A DNA stretch of 64,000 nt from Nocardioides okcheonensis (GCF_020991065.1 NZ_CP087710.1:1488001-1552000); one strand, 5' to 3'; positions 34,995-45,791 are shown, counted from the stretch's first letter. Numbers and translations: made by a program. Notes: generated by a model from the sequence alone, not told the origin.

Positions 34995-35231
34995 GGCACG
35001 ACCCTAGAGGTTGCCGGGCAGCCGACCGGGCCCGGTAACCCCCGTGAGCCACCGGACCCGGCGCTGCAGGTCCCTACCCCGTGCGGGACCAGAGGTGCGC
35101 GGCCCCACGCCGCGCGAGCTCCCTCCCACGCGGTGCCTCCCACCCTGCGCCGCGCCCCGGCCGGCGCGCATCGTCCTTGCGATGCGGACGGATCAGACGA
35201 AAGTAGGAAATCCGATGGTTACGCTTTCGCG

Positions 35232-36395
35232 GTGGACCCCCGCCCCGGACCGACCGAGACGCAGCCCGAGCTGACCGCTCTGTCGCACGCCTGGCGCTAC
35301 GCGTCGTGCCTGGTGATCTCGGGCGTCGTGTGGGGGCCGGTCGCGGCGGTCGAGTGGCGCGAGCAGCCCGGCCTGTTCACCGTCGAGGTCGCCCTCGGCG
35401 TCGCCGCCTACGTCGCCGTCTGGTTCCGGCGCAGCGCCCCGGTGCCGGTCGCGGTGGCGGTCGCGGTGATGAGCGCCCTGTCCGGCATCGCCGCGGGCCC
35501 GGCCACCCTCGCCGCGGTGTCCGTGGCCACCCGCCGCGTGGTGTGGCAGGTCGCCCTCGTGGGCGTGGTCAACGTGGTCGCCGCGCAGACCTACGCCATG
35601 GTCGCGCCCTTCGCGCGGGTCGACCCCACCATCAGCGTGCTCGTCGTGCTCGCGGTCAACGCCGCGATGATGGGCTGGGGCCTCTACCTCGGCTCGCGGC
35701 GCGAGCTCATGTGGAACCTGCGCAGCCGCGCCGAGCGGGCCGAGACCGAGCAGGACCTGCGGCTCGCGCAGGCGCGGACCACCGAGCGCGCGCGGATCGC
35801 GCGCGAGATGCACGACGTGCTGGCCCACCGGATCACGCAGGTGTCGATGCACGCCGGCGCGCTGGCGTTCCGCGACGACCTCGACGGCACCCGCCTCCGG
35901 GCCGGCCTCGAGCAGATCCAGGGCCAGGCCAACGACGCCCTGCGCGAGCTGCGCGACGTGCTCGGCGTGCTGCGCGAGGACGGCCACGGCTCGCAGCCCG
36001 CCCAGCCGCAGCCGACGTACTGCGACATCACGGCGCTCGTCGCGGAGGCGCGGACGCTCGGCCTCGACGTCGACTTCGCCGACGACGTCGACCCGTCCAC
36101 GCCGGTGCCGCCCGCCACCGGGCGCACGGTCTACCGGATCGTGCAGGAGGGCATCACCAACGCCCGCAAGCACGCACCGGGCAGCGTGGTCGCGATCCGG
36201 TCCAGCGGCGACCCCCGGTCGGGGATCACGGTGCGGCTGGCCAACGCCGTCGCGCACCGCACCTCCGCCGCCCCGGGGGCCGGGCTCGGCCTGGTCGGGC
36301 TGCGCGAGCGGGCCGAGCTGCGCGGCGGCCGGCTCGACCAGCACTCCGACGGGTCCACCTTCGTGCTGGAGGCGTGGTTACCGTGGGCGGCGTGA
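35232..36395 (+). CDS. Sensor histidine kinase (HisKA_3, NarL-type partner)
   Basis: This 387-residue protein has about five hydrophobic segments in residues 22-155. A dimerisation/phosphoacceptor helix with H194 (ARIAREMHDVLAHR) follows, then a HATPase domain with N-box (EGITNARKHAPG) and GLGLVGLRERAE. The GTG at 35232 is the only plausible start in frame and lacks a clear ribosome-binding site, so the message may be leaderless. No input domain outside the membrane is evident. It overlaps its response regulator by four bases. Confidence 0.85.
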   Translation: MDPRPGPTETQPELTALSHAWRYASCLVISGVVWGPVAAVEWREQPGLFTVEVALGVAAYVAVWFRRSAPVPVAVAVAVMSALSGIAAGPATLAAVSVATRRVVWQVALVGVVNVVAAQTYAMVAPFARVDPTISVLVVLAVNAAMMGWGLYLGSRRELMWNLRSRAERAETEQDLRLAQARTTERARIAREMHDVLAHRITQVSMHAGALAFRDDLDGTRLRAGLEQIQGQANDALRELRDVLGVLREDGHGSQPAQPQPTYCDITALVAEARTLGLDVDFADDVDPSTPVPPATGRTVYRIVQEGITNARKHAPGSVVAIRSSGDPRSGITVRLANAVAHRTSAAPGAGLGLVGLRERAELRGGRLDQHSDGSTFVLEAWLPWAA

Positions 36396-37042
36396 TCCGG
36401 GTCCTGCTCGTCGACGACGACCCCCTCGTGCGCTCGGCGCTGTCCCTGATGCTGGGCGGCCAGTCGGACATCGAGGTCGTCGGCGAGGCCGGCGACGGCC
36501 AGACCGGCGTCGACCTGGTGGCCGCGCTCGACCCGGACGTCGTGCTGATGGACATCCGGATGCCCGGCATGGACGGGCTGGAGGCGACCCGGCACATCCA
36601 CGCGCGCGAGTCGCCGCCGTCGGTCGTGGTGCTCACGACGTTCGACGCCGACGAGCACGTGGTCAGTGCCGTCGCCTCGGGGGCCGACGGCTTCCTGCTC
36701 AAGGACACCCCGCCGGGCGACATCGTCGGCGCGATCCGGACCGTCGCCGCCGGTGACGCGATGATGTCGCCGTCGGCCACCCGCAGCCTGGTCTCCCGGC
36801 TGCGGCGTGGCTCGTCCACCGACCGGTCGGCGGCCGCGGCCCAGCGTCTGACCGTCCTCACCGAGCGCGAGCTCGAGGTGGCGGTGTGCGTGGGCCGCGG
36901 GCTCAGCAACTCCGAGATCGCGACGGAGCTCTACCTGTCGATCCCCACGGTCAAGTCGCACGTCTCGCGGCTGCTCACCAAGCTCGACTGCACCAACCGG
37001 GTGCAGGTGGCGATGGTGGTCCACGACGCCGGCCTGGTCTGA
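36392..37042 (+). CDS. LuxR/NarL-family response regulator
   Basis: This 216-residue regulator has acidic D8-D10, phosphoacceptor D54 (VLMDIRMPG) and lysine in FLLKD. The C-terminal LuxR helix-turn-helix reads LTERELEVAVCVGRGLSNSE in part. It starts with GTG overlapping the kinase stop (GTGA), so the two are coupled. Target genes are unknown; the pair interrupts an otherwise conserved rph-murI neighbourhood. Confidence 0.9.
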   Translation: MIRVLLVDDDPLVRSALSLMLGGQSDIEVVGEAGDGQTGVDLVAALDPDVVLMDIRMPGMDGLEATRHIHARESPPSVVVLTTFDADEHVVSAVASGADGFLLKDTPPGDIVGAIRTVAAGDAMMSPSATRSLVSRLRRGSSTDRSAAAAQRLTVLTERELEVAVCVGRGLSNSEIATELYLSIPTVKSHVSRLLTKLDCTNRVQVAMVVHDAGLV

Positions 37043-37054
37043 GCCGGCGCGCCC

Positions 37055-37849
37055 TCACACGTCGTACGTCGCGCCCGCGCTGGCCAGCCCGACCGGGCCG
37101 TCCCAGGCGGCGCTCGCCTCGGCCTCGGCGACCGCGGGGTCGTGCCACGGCGGCACGTGGGTCAGCACCAGGCGTCCGACTCCCGCCGCGGCGGCGGTCC
37201 GCCCGCAGTCCGTCCCCGTCAGGTGCAGGTCGGGCGGGTTGTCGGCGCGCGACTCGAAGGACGCCTCGGCCAGCAGCAGGTCGGCGCCCCGGGCGGCGCG
37301 GTCGAGCGCGGGGCACGGACCGGTGTCGCCGGAGTAGGTGAGGGTGCGGCCGTTCGCGCTGATCCGCAGGGCGTACGCCGTCACCGGGTGCACCACCTCG
37401 TGGGCCTCGACGCGGAACGGACCGATCTCGACGCCCGTCGAGGCGTCGGGGTGGTCGCGGAAGTCGAACTCCTCGGTCATGCCGGGGTCGACCGGCAGGT
37501 CGTAGGCCCGCGCCATCCGCTCCGCGGTGCCCGCGGGGCCCCAGACCGGGATCCGCGGCTGCGGGCCGGTGGGGTGGTACTTGCGCATCACGTAGTAGCC
37601 GCAGAGGTCGAGGCAGTGGTCGGCGTGCAGGTGGCTCACGAGCACGGCGTCGACGACGAGCGGGTCGACGTAGCGGTGCAGCTGGCCCAGCGCGCCGTTG
37701 CCGAGGTCGACCAGCACCCGCCAGGTCCGGGTCTCCCCCGCGGCGTCGGTGTGGTCGGCCTCCAGCAGGTAGCAGCTCGCCGGCGACTCCGGGCCGGGGT
37801 AGGAGCCGGAGCAGCCGACCACGGTCAGCCGGAGCCCGGGCGCGCTCAC
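37055..37849 (-). CDS. MBL-fold phosphodiesterase, Rv1339-like
   Basis: This 264-residue metallo-beta-lactamase-fold protein has [10 protein letters not shown] (H73, H75, D77, H78), a later EAHEVVHPV histidine, TYSGDTG and a C-terminal LTHVPPWHD. The place next to murI and rph matches Rv1339, which has been reported to be an atypical class II cAMP phosphodiesterase. Cyclic-nucleotide hydrolysis is therefore the best guess. Its GTG overlaps the murI stop by four bases. Confidence 0.8.
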   Translation of the reverse strand: MSAPGLRLTVVGCSGSYPGPESPASCYLLEADHTDAAGETRTWRVLVDLGNGALGQLHRYVDPLVVDAVLVSHLHADHCLDLCGYYVMRKYHPTGPQPRIPVWGPAGTAERMARAYDLPVDPGMTEEFDFRDHPDASTGVEIGPFRVEAHEVVHPVTAYALRISANGRTLTYSGDTGPCPALDRAARGADLLLAEASFESRADNPPDLHLTGTDCGRTAAAAGVGRLVLTHVPPWHDPAVAEAEASAAWDGPVGLASAGATYDV

Positions 37850-38664
37850 CGCAGCCCCCCGGCGAACTGCGTGGCGCTCAGCAGCTCGGAGCCCAGGAAG
37901 CGGCGTCCGATGGTGGCGAAGTCCTCCGGGCTGCCGGTGGTGGAGAAGGTGTAGGCCGGGTCGCCGCCCTCGCGCATCAGACCCGTCCGGACGAGCATCT
38001 TGTAGACGTCCTTGGCGCTCTCCTCGGCCGAGCTGACGAGCGTGACCGAGTCGCCCATCACGTAGGAGATGACGCCGGTGAGCAGCGGGTAGTGGGTGCA
38101 GCCGAGGACCAGGGTGTCCACGCCGGCCTCGACCAGCGGGTCGAGGTACTCGTGGGCGGCGGCCAGCAGCTCGTCACCGCCGGTCACGCCCTGCTCGACG
38201 AAGTCCACGAAGCTCGGGCAGGCCCGGATGTGGAGGTCGATCTGGGGCGCGGCGGCGAACGCGTCGTCGTAGGCCATCGAGCTGGCGGTCGCGCGGGTGC
38301 AGATCACCCCGACCCGGCTGGTGCGGGTCGCGGCGGCGGCGCGCCGGGCGGCGGGGAGGATCACCTCGACGACCGGCACGTCGTAGCGCTCGCGGGCGTC
38401 GCGGAGCATCGCGGCGCTGGCGGAGTTGCAGGCGATCACGAGCGCCTTGACGCCCTGGTCGTAGAGGTGGTCGAGGCACTCGAGCGCGTACTCGCGCACC
38501 TCGCCGATCGGCTTCTGGCCGTAGGGCTGGCGCGCGGTGTCGCCGAGGTAGACCACCGACTCGTGGGGCAGCTGGTCGATCACGGAGCGGGCGACCGTCA
38601 GGCCGCCGAACCCGGAGTCGAAGATGCCGATCGGGGCGTCGGCATCGGCAGGGGCGGTCGGCAC
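37846..38664 (-). CDS. murI: Glutamate racemase
   Basis: This 272-residue enzyme has [20 protein letters not shown] and catalytic cysteines C79 (IACNSASA) and C189 (LGCTHYPLL). It supplies D-glutamate for peptidoglycan. The GTG at 38664 directly precedes the conserved N-terminus. It is followed, with overlap, by the Rv1339-like gene as in mycobacteria. Confidence 0.95.
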   Translation of the reverse strand: MPTAPADADAPIGIFDSGFGGLTVARSVIDQLPHESVVYLGDTARQPYGQKPIGEVREYALECLDHLYDQGVKALVIACNSASAAMLRDARERYDVPVVEVILPAARRAAAATRTSRVGVICTRATASSMAYDDAFAAAPQIDLHIRACPSFVDFVEQGVTGGDELLAAAHEYLDPLVEAGVDTLVLGCTHYPLLTGVISYVMGDSVTLVSSAEESAKDVYKMLVRTGLMREGGDPAYTFSTTGSPEDFATIGRRFLGSELLSATQFAGGLR

Positions 38665-38767
38665 AGGTCAGAGGCTAGGCGAACGGCCGGGCCCCGGTCA
38701 CGCAGTCACGGGCGTCGGTCCGGTCACATCGCGCGAGGCGGGGGCGGCGTCGGGTTAGGGTCGAACG

Positions 38768-39838
38768 GTGAACCGTCGACACCTCGTGGCCACGACCGCC
38801 CTCTCCCTGCTGGCCGGAGCCGGCGTCGTCCTGGTGGGCGGTCCCGCCTCCAGCGACGCCGACGACCGGGCCGAGCACCGACCCGCCGTGAGCGCGGGCC
38901 AGCCGGCCCCGCGCGACCTGGTCGGCGACTCCGACTCGGTGCTCGCGATCTCCATCGACGGCATGAGCGTGGCCGCGGTCCAGAAGCTCGGGCGCAAGCA
39001 GCTGCCCAACCTCTACCGCTTCATGCGCGCCGGTGCGTCGACGACGAACGCCCGCACCGAGCGGGAGATGACCGTCACCCTGCCCAACCACACCGGCATG
39101 GTCACCGGCCGTCGCATCGAGGCGGCCACCGGGGGCCACGGCGTGACCTGGAACGACGACCGCCTCACCCCGGCGACCGTGCAGGCCGCGGCCGGGCACG
39201 ACGTCGGGTCGGTCTTCACCGCCGTCCACGACGCGGGCGGCTCCACCGCGCTGTTCGCGGCCAAGACGAAGTTCAGCCTGTGGCAGCGCTCGTGGCCGGA
39301 CGCGATCGACCGCACCGTCATCGACCTCGACAACTCGGCCCTGGTCGACCAGCTCGTCGACGACCTCGCCACCGAGCGCGACTTCCGGTTCCTGCACCTC
39401 TCCCCGCCCGACGCCGCGGGCCACGACCACGGCTGGATGTCCCCGCAGTACCTCCGCGCCGTACGCCGGTCCGACAGGCTCGTGGGCCGCGTCGTGAAGG
39501 CCGTCAACGCCGACCCCGACCGCAGGGCCGGAACCACGATCATCCTGACCAGCGACCACGGCGGCCACGGTCCGTCGCACAGCGACGTGCGCGAGCCCGA
39601 CAACTACCGCATCGTCTTCATGGCGCGCGGCTCCGCCGTCGACCGGGGCGTCGACCTCTACCAGATCAACCCGGCCTACAAGAACCCCGGCAAGCGTCGC
39701 ACGACCTACGCCCAGCGCCGCCAGCCGGTGCGCAACGGGATGGTCGCCAACCTCGCCCTCGACCTGCTCGACCTGCCGCCCGTGCCCGACAGCGAGCACG
39801 ACGTCGACCAGGACCTGCGGCTCACCGCCGCCCCCTGA
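38768..39838 (+). CDS. Secreted alkaline phosphatase/nucleotide pyrophosphatase-type enzyme
   Basis: This 356-residue protein has a signal sequence (about 1-27) and a type I phosphodiesterase fold: SIDGM, the nucleophile threonine/asparagine in LPNHTGMVTG, a PPDAAGHDHGW metal site and TSDHGGHG. It probably cleaves phosphate esters outside the cell. The GTG start is at 38768. The end overlaps the convergent DUF3152 gene by 17 bases. Confidence 0.8.
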   Translation: MNRRHLVATTALSLLAGAGVVLVGGPASSDADDRAEHRPAVSAGQPAPRDLVGDSDSVLAISIDGMSVAAVQKLGRKQLPNLYRFMRAGASTTNARTEREMTVTLPNHTGMVTGRRIEAATGGHGVTWNDDRLTPATVQAAAGHDVGSVFTAVHDAGGSTALFAAKTKFSLWQRSWPDAIDRTVIDLDNSALVDQLVDDLATERDFRFLHLSPPDAAGHDHGWMSPQYLRAVRRSDRLVGRVVKAVNADPDRRAGTTIILTSDHGGHGPSHSDVREPDNYRIVFMARGSAVDRGVDLYQINPAYKNPGKRRTTYAQRRQPVRNGMVANLALDLLDLPPVPDSEHDVDQDLRLTAAP

Positions 39839-40487
39839 CGGCCGCCGCCTCCCCGTCCAGCGGCCAGGGGTTGAACCGGCAGGCGCCGGTGCCCTTCGAC
39901 TGCTGCATCATCACCGGTGCGGGCCCGCCCCCGGGCGGGCAGGACGCGTGCCCGCGACCGAGCCAGTGACCGGTCTCGTGGTTGACGACCATGTGGCGGT
40001 AGTCGCGCAACGAGCGGCGTGCGGCGTTCCACGCCGGTGAGGCGTGCTTCCAGCGCTCCTGGTTGATGATCACGAAGCGGCCGACCCGGCACGACCAGGT
40101 CGACGAGCAGCCCGACGAGAACGACGGCACGAGCGCCGCCGCCGACAGCACGAGCGTGAAGTCGCCGCCGCGCGGCACGCGGCGGAACTCGACGCCCGCC
40201 CACCGCCAGCCGCGCGGGTCGTCGAAGGTCTGCTGGGCCTGGCGCCGGAACTCCGCGAGCGAGGTGGTGATCCGCCCGCGCGTGGTCACGGAGTAGGTCA
40301 CCCGGCGGCGGACCGGCTGGCCGTATCCCTCGCCGCTGTGCGGCTCCTCCACGGTCGTACGCCGGTCGGACGCGCCGCGCTGGTCGGACGCGCCGGCCAC
40401 GGCGGCGCCCGGGAGGGTGGACAGGACGGACAGGACGGACAGGACGAGCGCGGCCAGCACCAGGACCGCCCGGGGAGCGCGGGTCAT
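39822..40487 (-). CDS. Secreted DUF3152 protein with metzincin-like motif
   Basis: This 221-residue exported protein has a signal peptide built on a nine-base DNA repeat encoding Val-Leu-Ser three times. The DUF3152 domain holds a HETGHWLGRGH sequence, which fits the HExxHxxGxxH zinc-protease pattern. A cysteine pair (SGCSSTWSC) and two more near the C-terminus probably form disulfides. A secreted metalloprotease is likely; the substrate is unknown. Confidence 0.75.
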   Translation of the reverse strand: MTRAPRAVLVLAALVLSVLSVLSTLPGAAVAGASDQRGASDRRTTVEEPHSGEGYGQPVRRRVTYSVTTRGRITTSLAEFRRQAQQTFDDPRGWRWAGVEFRRVPRGGDFTLVLSAAALVPSFSSGCSSTWSCRVGRFVIINQERWKHASPAWNAARRSLRDYRHMVVNHETGHWLGRGHASCPPGGGPAPVMMQQSKGTGACRFNPWPLDGEAAAVRGRR

Positions 40488-40519
40488 GGGGCGAGCGTAG
40501 GGGTCGGGGCGGTCGGCTC

Positions 40520-41755
<1,236 letters not shown>

Positions 41756-41756
<1 letters not shown>

Positions 41757-42193
41757 CAGGGGGTGCTCTTCTCTGTAGGCGTGATCGTGACGTCCTCTTC
41801 GGTCACGACTCCGTCGATGATTCTGTAGGACCTGAACTCCACCGGGCCCTCACTATTCCCGTGCTCGCGTGTGCTGACGAGCACGTAGTGCGCGTGGGGC
41901 TCGCTGGCCAGGCCGATGTCGGTGCGGCTCGGGTAGGCCTCGGTGGCGGTGTGGGAGTGGTAGACCACGACCGGCTCCTCGTCGCGCGCGTCCATCTCCT
42001 TGTAGAGCGCGAGCAGCTCGGTGGAGTCGAACTCGTAGAACGTCGGGCTGCCGGCGGCGTTGACCATGGGGATGAAGCGCTCGGGACGGTCGCTGCCCTC
42101 GGGGCCCGCGACGACGCCGCAGGCCTCGTCGGGGTGGTCGCGGCGGGCGTGCGCCACGATGGCGTCGTGGATGTCCTGGGGGATGGTCAGCAC
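41756..42193 (-). CDS. mec: Mec JAMM metalloprotease (CysO-cysteine hydrolase)
   Basis: This 145-residue protein has the full JAMM motif: E23 (DEACG), H79, H81, S89 and D92. In M. tuberculosis (Rv1334) it releases cysteine from the CysO-cysteine adduct. It is first in mec-cysO-cysM. The genes are tightly linked, so one transcript would provide a complete O-phosphoserine route to cysteine. Confidence 0.92.
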
Positions 42194-42220
42194 GCGGCGA
42201 GTGTAGGTCGCGACACCGAC

Positions 42221-42262
42221 TTGACCCGGCCCCGTCCCACGGGATAAATCTCGACATCAAGA
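42221..42262 (+). promoter_or_regulatory. Promoter with overlapping dyad operator for the MFS gene
   Basis: A TTGACC -35 (42221) and TAAATC -10-like box (42245) are 18 bases apart. An imperfect dyad TCTCGA-CA-TCAAGA (42249-42262) overlaps the -10. Its half-sites TCTYGA resemble those used by MarR-type repressors. The regulator is not encoded next to it. Confidence 0.5.
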
Positions 42263-42277
42263 GATCTGGGGGTATGC

Positions 42278-43528
42278 ATGTCCGTCGTCCCGCCTCCGCC
42301 CCTGACCCGGCGTGGCATCCCGCTCGAGCGCGACCTCCGGGTGCTGGCGCTCGGGTCCTTCGCCAACCGGTTCGGCGCCGGGGCGGTGATGACCACCAGC
42401 GCGCTCTACTTCACCCGCCAGGTCGGGTTCTCCGCCGCCGAGGTGGCGCTCGCGATGTCGGTGGCCGCGATCGTGGGGATCGTGGTCCAGGTGCCCGCCG
42501 GGCACCTCGGCGACACGCGCGGCCCCCGGCGGGTGCTGACGTGGTGCATGGTCGGCGCCGCGGCGACCAGCGCACTGCCGGTGCTGGCCCGCTCGCCGTG
42601 GCAGCTCGCGCTGCTGCTGGGCCTGCTCGCGCTGTTCGAGCGGTCGGCAGGATCGGTGCAGCAGGGCGTCATCGCCCAGCTCGCGACCGGCGGGCGCGGC
42701 GTGCTGTTCAAGGCGTACCTGCGCGCGGTCACCAACACCGCGATCGGCCTAGGGTCGGTCTTCGGTGGCGCGGCCCTGGTGATCGACGAGCCGTGGGCCT
42801 ACGTCTCGGTCTTCGTGCTCAACGCGGTCTTCACCGCCTTCGCCGCCTGGAACACCACACGGCTGCCCGAGCTGCCGCCGTACGTGCGGATCGAGGGCGA
42901 GCCCCGCCTCGCCGTGCTCCGCGACGTGCCCTACGTCGTGGTGACCGCGATCACCGGCCTGTTCGCCCTGCACTTCTTCGTCATGGACATCGGTCTCGCG
43001 CTCTACATCTCCCAGCGCACCGAGGCGCCCCCGGTGATGGTCGCGATCCTGCTCATCGTGAACACCGCGGTGGTCGCGCTCTTCCAGGTCCGGCTCTCGC
43101 AGCGCGCGGACTCGGTCGAGGCGGGCGCGAAGGCCCTCGTGCGCGGCGCCGTCTGGATCGCCGCCGGCTTCGCCATCGTCGCGCTCGCCGACCGCGGCGA
43201 CGCCACCTTCGCCATCGTCGTGCTGGTGATCGGCTCGCTGGTCCACGTCGTCGGCGAGATGATCGGGTCCGGCGGCCAGTGGGGCCTGCAGATGGGCCTG
43301 GCCCCGCACGAGAAGCAGGGCCAGTACCAGGGCTTCGCCGGACTCGGCTTCAGCGTCGTCGCGGTGATCGGCCCGCCCGTCGTGACCTACCTCTGCGTCG
43401 ACCTCGGCGAGGCCGGCTGGCTGGTGCTGGCCGGGCTGATGCTCACCATCGCGCTCGCGTCGGTGCCGGTCTCGCGCTGGGCGCTCGCCAGCCGCGAGCG
43501 CTACGGCGTGCTCACCCACTCCGGCTGA
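42278..43528 (+). CDS. MFS transporter
   Basis: This 416-residue major facilitator has about twelve hydrophobic segments, the GHLGDTRGPRR loop between helices 2 and 3 and a late helix with GEMIGSGGQWGLQ. The ATG at 42278 has GGGGG upstream. It is probably a drug or metabolite exporter. It is a single gene inserted, by comparison with M. tuberculosis, between mec and the DUF2017-clpS genes. Confidence 0.85.
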   Translation: MSVVPPPPLTRRGIPLERDLRVLALGSFANRFGAGAVMTTSALYFTRQVGFSAAEVALAMSVAAIVGIVVQVPAGHLGDTRGPRRVLTWCMVGAAATSALPVLARSPWQLALLLGLLALFERSAGSVQQGVIAQLATGGRGVLFKAYLRAVTNTAIGLGSVFGGAALVIDEPWAYVSVFVLNAVFTAFAAWNTTRLPELPPYVRIEGEPRLAVLRDVPYVVVTAITGLFALHFFVMDIGLALYISQRTEAPPVMVAILLIVNTAVVALFQVRLSQRADSVEAGAKALVRGAVWIAAGFAIVALADRGDATFAIVVLVIGSLVHVVGEMIGSGGQWGLQMGLAPHEKQGQYQGFAGLGFSVVAVIGPPVVTYLCVDLGEAGWLVLAGLMLTIALASVPVSRWALASRERYGVLTHSG

Positions 43529-43533
43529 CTCCT

Positions 43534-43636
43534 CCTCCGTCCACACCTTCCCCGATAGTCCGCTGCGATCGGCCGGTGATCCGCGCCCGCCGACCGGCCG
43601 TTCGCAGCGGACTACCTGGAGGGGTGTGGACGGAGG
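43534..43636. repeat. Large intergenic inverted repeat
   Basis: The core arms 43556-43577 and 43593-43614 pair over 22 bases with one mismatch around a 15-base loop. Outer arms CCTCCGTCCACACC (43534) and GGTGTGGACGGAGG (43623) extend the structure. It lies between convergent genes, so it may act as a bidirectional terminator, or be a small palindromic mobile element. No transposase is linked. Confidence 0.7.
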
Positions 43637-43670
43637 GGGGTGTGGACGAAGGGGGGTGTGGACGAAGGGG
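43623..43670. repeat. 16-base tandem repeat, three copies
   Basis: The unit GGTGTGGACGAAGGGG is repeated three times without spacers; the first copy differs at one base. That first copy is also the right outer arm of the inverted repeat. Copy number may vary between strains. Confidence 0.8.
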
Positions 43671-43699
43671 CGGAGGGCGCGAGGGCGGGGCGGGCCGGG

Positions 43700-44905
43700 T
43701 CAGACGCGGATCGCGGCCGGGATGCCGTCGGAGAAGACCTCGGGCTCCGCGGGGTACGCCTCGGTGCGGCCGAGCGCGTGCCGCACGGCCGACCAGGCGG
43801 CGGCGCAGGCGTCGAGGAGGTCGTCCTCGCCGAAGCCGGCGCCGCGGAACCACGGCGGTGCGACGATGCCGTGCGCGGCGAGCGCCTCGCGGCGGGCGGC
43901 GGCTCCGGCGGGGTCCTTCTTCGACGCGGCGACGGGCGCGCCGGTCATCCGGGCGAAGCACAGCTCGGGGTGCACCTCGATCACCGTCGTGCCCGGACGA
44001 CCGCGCACCCACGCGTCGACCTGCAGCACCTTCGCCCGCAGGGCGTAGGCCTGCGCGCTGACGCTGGTCCGGCCGCCGGTCGCGGCCAGGTTGGCCTCGC
44101 GGGCGTCGGCGTAGGTCTCCGCCTCGAGCGCCGCGCGGGTGGGGGTGGAGAAGAGGGACGACGCCTTGCCCACCAGCTCGCGGCGGGCCTCGGCGTCGGC
44201 GCGGCGGCCCCCCGCGTCGGGGAGGCCGATCGGGATGTCGATCGCGACCACCGGGACCGCGTGCCGCTCGCGGACCAGCCCGACCAGGCCGACGATGTCG
44301 GGGGCGACGTGCACCGACGGCCGCAGGTCGGTGTCGAGCACGACGCCCACCCACCCGGCGGGGCACGCGTCGACCCCGAGCACGGGGGCGGGCGGGACGA
44401 GCACGGGCGGCGGCTCGGGGAGGTCGTCGGGAGGGGCCACGAAGCGGGCGGCCGGCTCGTCGCGCAGCGCGGCCTCGACCCGGGAGACCATCACCGCGCT
44501 CATCGGCGGCAGCGACCCCGCCGGGAACCACCGCACGTCGGTGGACTCGTCGTCGGCGACGTGGGCGTCGCCGTCGACCCACGTGCAGGCGAAGGTGAGG
44601 TCGAGGTACGCCGCGCGGTCGCCGTTGGCGTGGACCACCTCGCCGTGGGCGGAGGTCGAGACCAGCCGGTCGACGCGGATCCGGACACCGGCCTCCTCCA
44701 GCGCCTCCCGGGCCGCGGCGACGGCCGGCTCCTCGCCGGGGTCGACGATGCCGGTGACGGGCGTCCACTGCCCGTCGTCCGAGCGCCGCACCAGCAGGAC
44801 CTGGTCGCCGCGGCGCACCACGGCGGTCACGCCCGGGAGCCAGAGCAGGTGGTCGGGGCCGACCTTGTCGCGCAGGGCGAGGACGAAGTCGGGGACCGGC
44901 GTCAT
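43700..44905 (-). CDS. Nudix hydrolase-DUF429 fusion protein
   Basis: This 401-residue protein has an N-terminal Nudix domain with a complete box (G52, E58, R66-E67, E70-E71, G73). A Pro-rich linker (about 155-177) precedes a DUF429 domain starting VLGVDACPAGWVG and containing AIDIPIGLPD, EVHPELCF and DLLDACAAAW, whose acidic residues suggest an RNase H-like nuclease fold. Both halves look intact. Its ATG overlaps the DUF2017 stop by four bases. The combined role, perhaps in nucleotide or nucleic-acid clean-up, is not known. Confidence 0.75.
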   Translation of the reverse strand: MTPVPDFVLALRDKVGPDHLLWLPGVTAVVRRGDQVLLVRRSDDGQWTPVTGIVDPGEEPAVAAAREALEEAGVRIRVDRLVSTSAHGEVVHANGDRAAYLDLTFACTWVDGDAHVADDESTDVRWFPAGSLPPMSAVMVSRVEAALRDEPAARFVAPPDDLPEPPPVLVPPAPVLGVDACPAGWVGVVLDTDLRPSVHVAPDIVGLVGLVRERHAVPVVAIDIPIGLPDAGGRRADAEARRELVGKASSLFSTPTRAALEAETYADAREANLAATGGRTSVSAQAYALRAKVLQVDAWVRGRPGTTVIEVHPELCFARMTGAPVAASKKDPAGAAARREALAAHGIVAPPWFRGAGFGEDDLLDACAAAWSAVRHALGRTEAYPAEPEVFSDGIPAAIRV

Positions 44906-45492
44906 CGCATCAGGGCCTCGACCAGCGTCTCCTGGAGGTAGCCGACCCACTCGTAGATGTCGTGGGCCTGCGCCCGCGGGTCCTCGTCGGGCAGCGAGTG
45001 CCAGTAGTGCTCGTCGTCGGCCTCGACGCCGAGCCGGGTCGCGAGGGCGAGGCGGATGTCGGTGAACGCGCGCATCCACGTCTCGGCGGACGCGGCGTCG
45101 AGCTCGACGTCGATCACCAGCCCGTCCTCGGTGAGCTCGGGCGGGAGCCCGCCATCCTCGAGGGTGTCGATGACCAGGCCGGCGGCTGCCGCCTTGCCGT
45201 CGCGCAGCCGGCTCTCGGTGAACCGCCGGAAGTCGCCGGCCGCCTCCTCGTCGTCGGTGTAGGCGGTCGGGAAGAGCCGGGCCAGGACCGGGTCCTCGGG
45301 GATGGTCGTCGCTCCGGAGAACTCCGACATCATCGCCTCGAACGGGTCGTCGGCCGGCGCGGCGGGCTCGGCGCGCTCGTTGCGCAGGAGCTCGACCATC
45401 TGCGAGGCCAGCGACCGCAGGAGGTCGGCCTCGAAGCCCGTGAAGGTGGCGACCACGCGGGCGGTCCGCGTGTCGCGCTCGAACCCGCTCAT
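44902..45492 (-). CDS. DUF2017 protein (Rv1332-like)
   Basis: This 196-residue protein is mostly helical and acidic, with FTGFEADLLRSLASQMVELL near the start and YEWVGYLQETLVEAL at the end. It sits directly after clpS, as Rv1332 does in M. tuberculosis. No enzymatic motif is visible. A role with ClpS is suggested only by this conserved pairing. Confidence 0.8.
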   Translation of the reverse strand: MSGFERDTRTARVVATFTGFEADLLRSLASQMVELLRNERAEPAAPADDPFEAMMSEFSGATTIPEDPVLARLFPTAYTDDEEAAGDFRRFTESRLRDGKAAAAGLVIDTLEDGGLPPELTEDGLVIDVELDAASAETWMRAFTDIRLALATRLGVEADDEHYWHSLPDEDPRAQAHDIYEWVGYLQETLVEALMR

Positions 45493-45494
45493 CG

Positions 45495-45791
45495 TCAGGA
45501 CGCCTTCTCCATCGTGGCCCACAACCCGTACTCGTGCATCGCCTGCACGTCGCGCTCCATCTCCTCGCGGGTGCCGGTGGACACCACCGACCTGCCCTCG
45601 GTGTGCACCTCGAGCATCAGCTTCTCGGCCTTGGCCTTGTCGTAGCCGAAGTACTTCTGGAAGACGTAGGAGACGTAGGACATGAGGTTGACCGGGTCGT
45701 CCCAGACCAGGGTCACCCAGGGCTTGGACAAGAAGGTGATCTCGTCCGGCGCACGGGTCGGTTCGACCTCGACGGGGCTGGGCGCTGACAC
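45495..45791 (-). CDS. clpS: ATP-dependent Clp protease adaptor ClpS
   Basis: This 98-residue protein carries the ClpS core: [16 protein letters not shown], where the DDPVN turn and later residues bind N-degrons, then the [14 protein letters not shown] helix. It delivers N-end-rule substrates to ClpC/ClpA-type unfoldases. The start is GTG at 45791. It is divergent from pncB, the same arrangement as Rv1330c/Rv1331. Confidence 0.92.
   Translation of the reverse strand: MSAPSPVEVEPTRAPDEITFLSKPWVTLVWDDPVNLMSYVSYVFQKYFGYDKAKAEKLMLEVHTEGRSVVSTGTREEMERDVQAMHEYGLWATMEKAS

Noticed and set aside
34995..35231. Possible short gene between rph and the histidine kinase
   Set aside because: Open frames exist, but none has a ribosome-binding site or recognisable sequence; the segment is best read as promoter DNA.
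40410..40450. Nine-base direct repeats as a regulatory array
   Set aside because: They encode the repeated Val-Leu-Ser of the DUF3152 signal peptide.
43623..43670. CRISPR-like repeat array
   Set aside because: The units are contiguous 16-base repeats with no spacers and no cas genes nearby.
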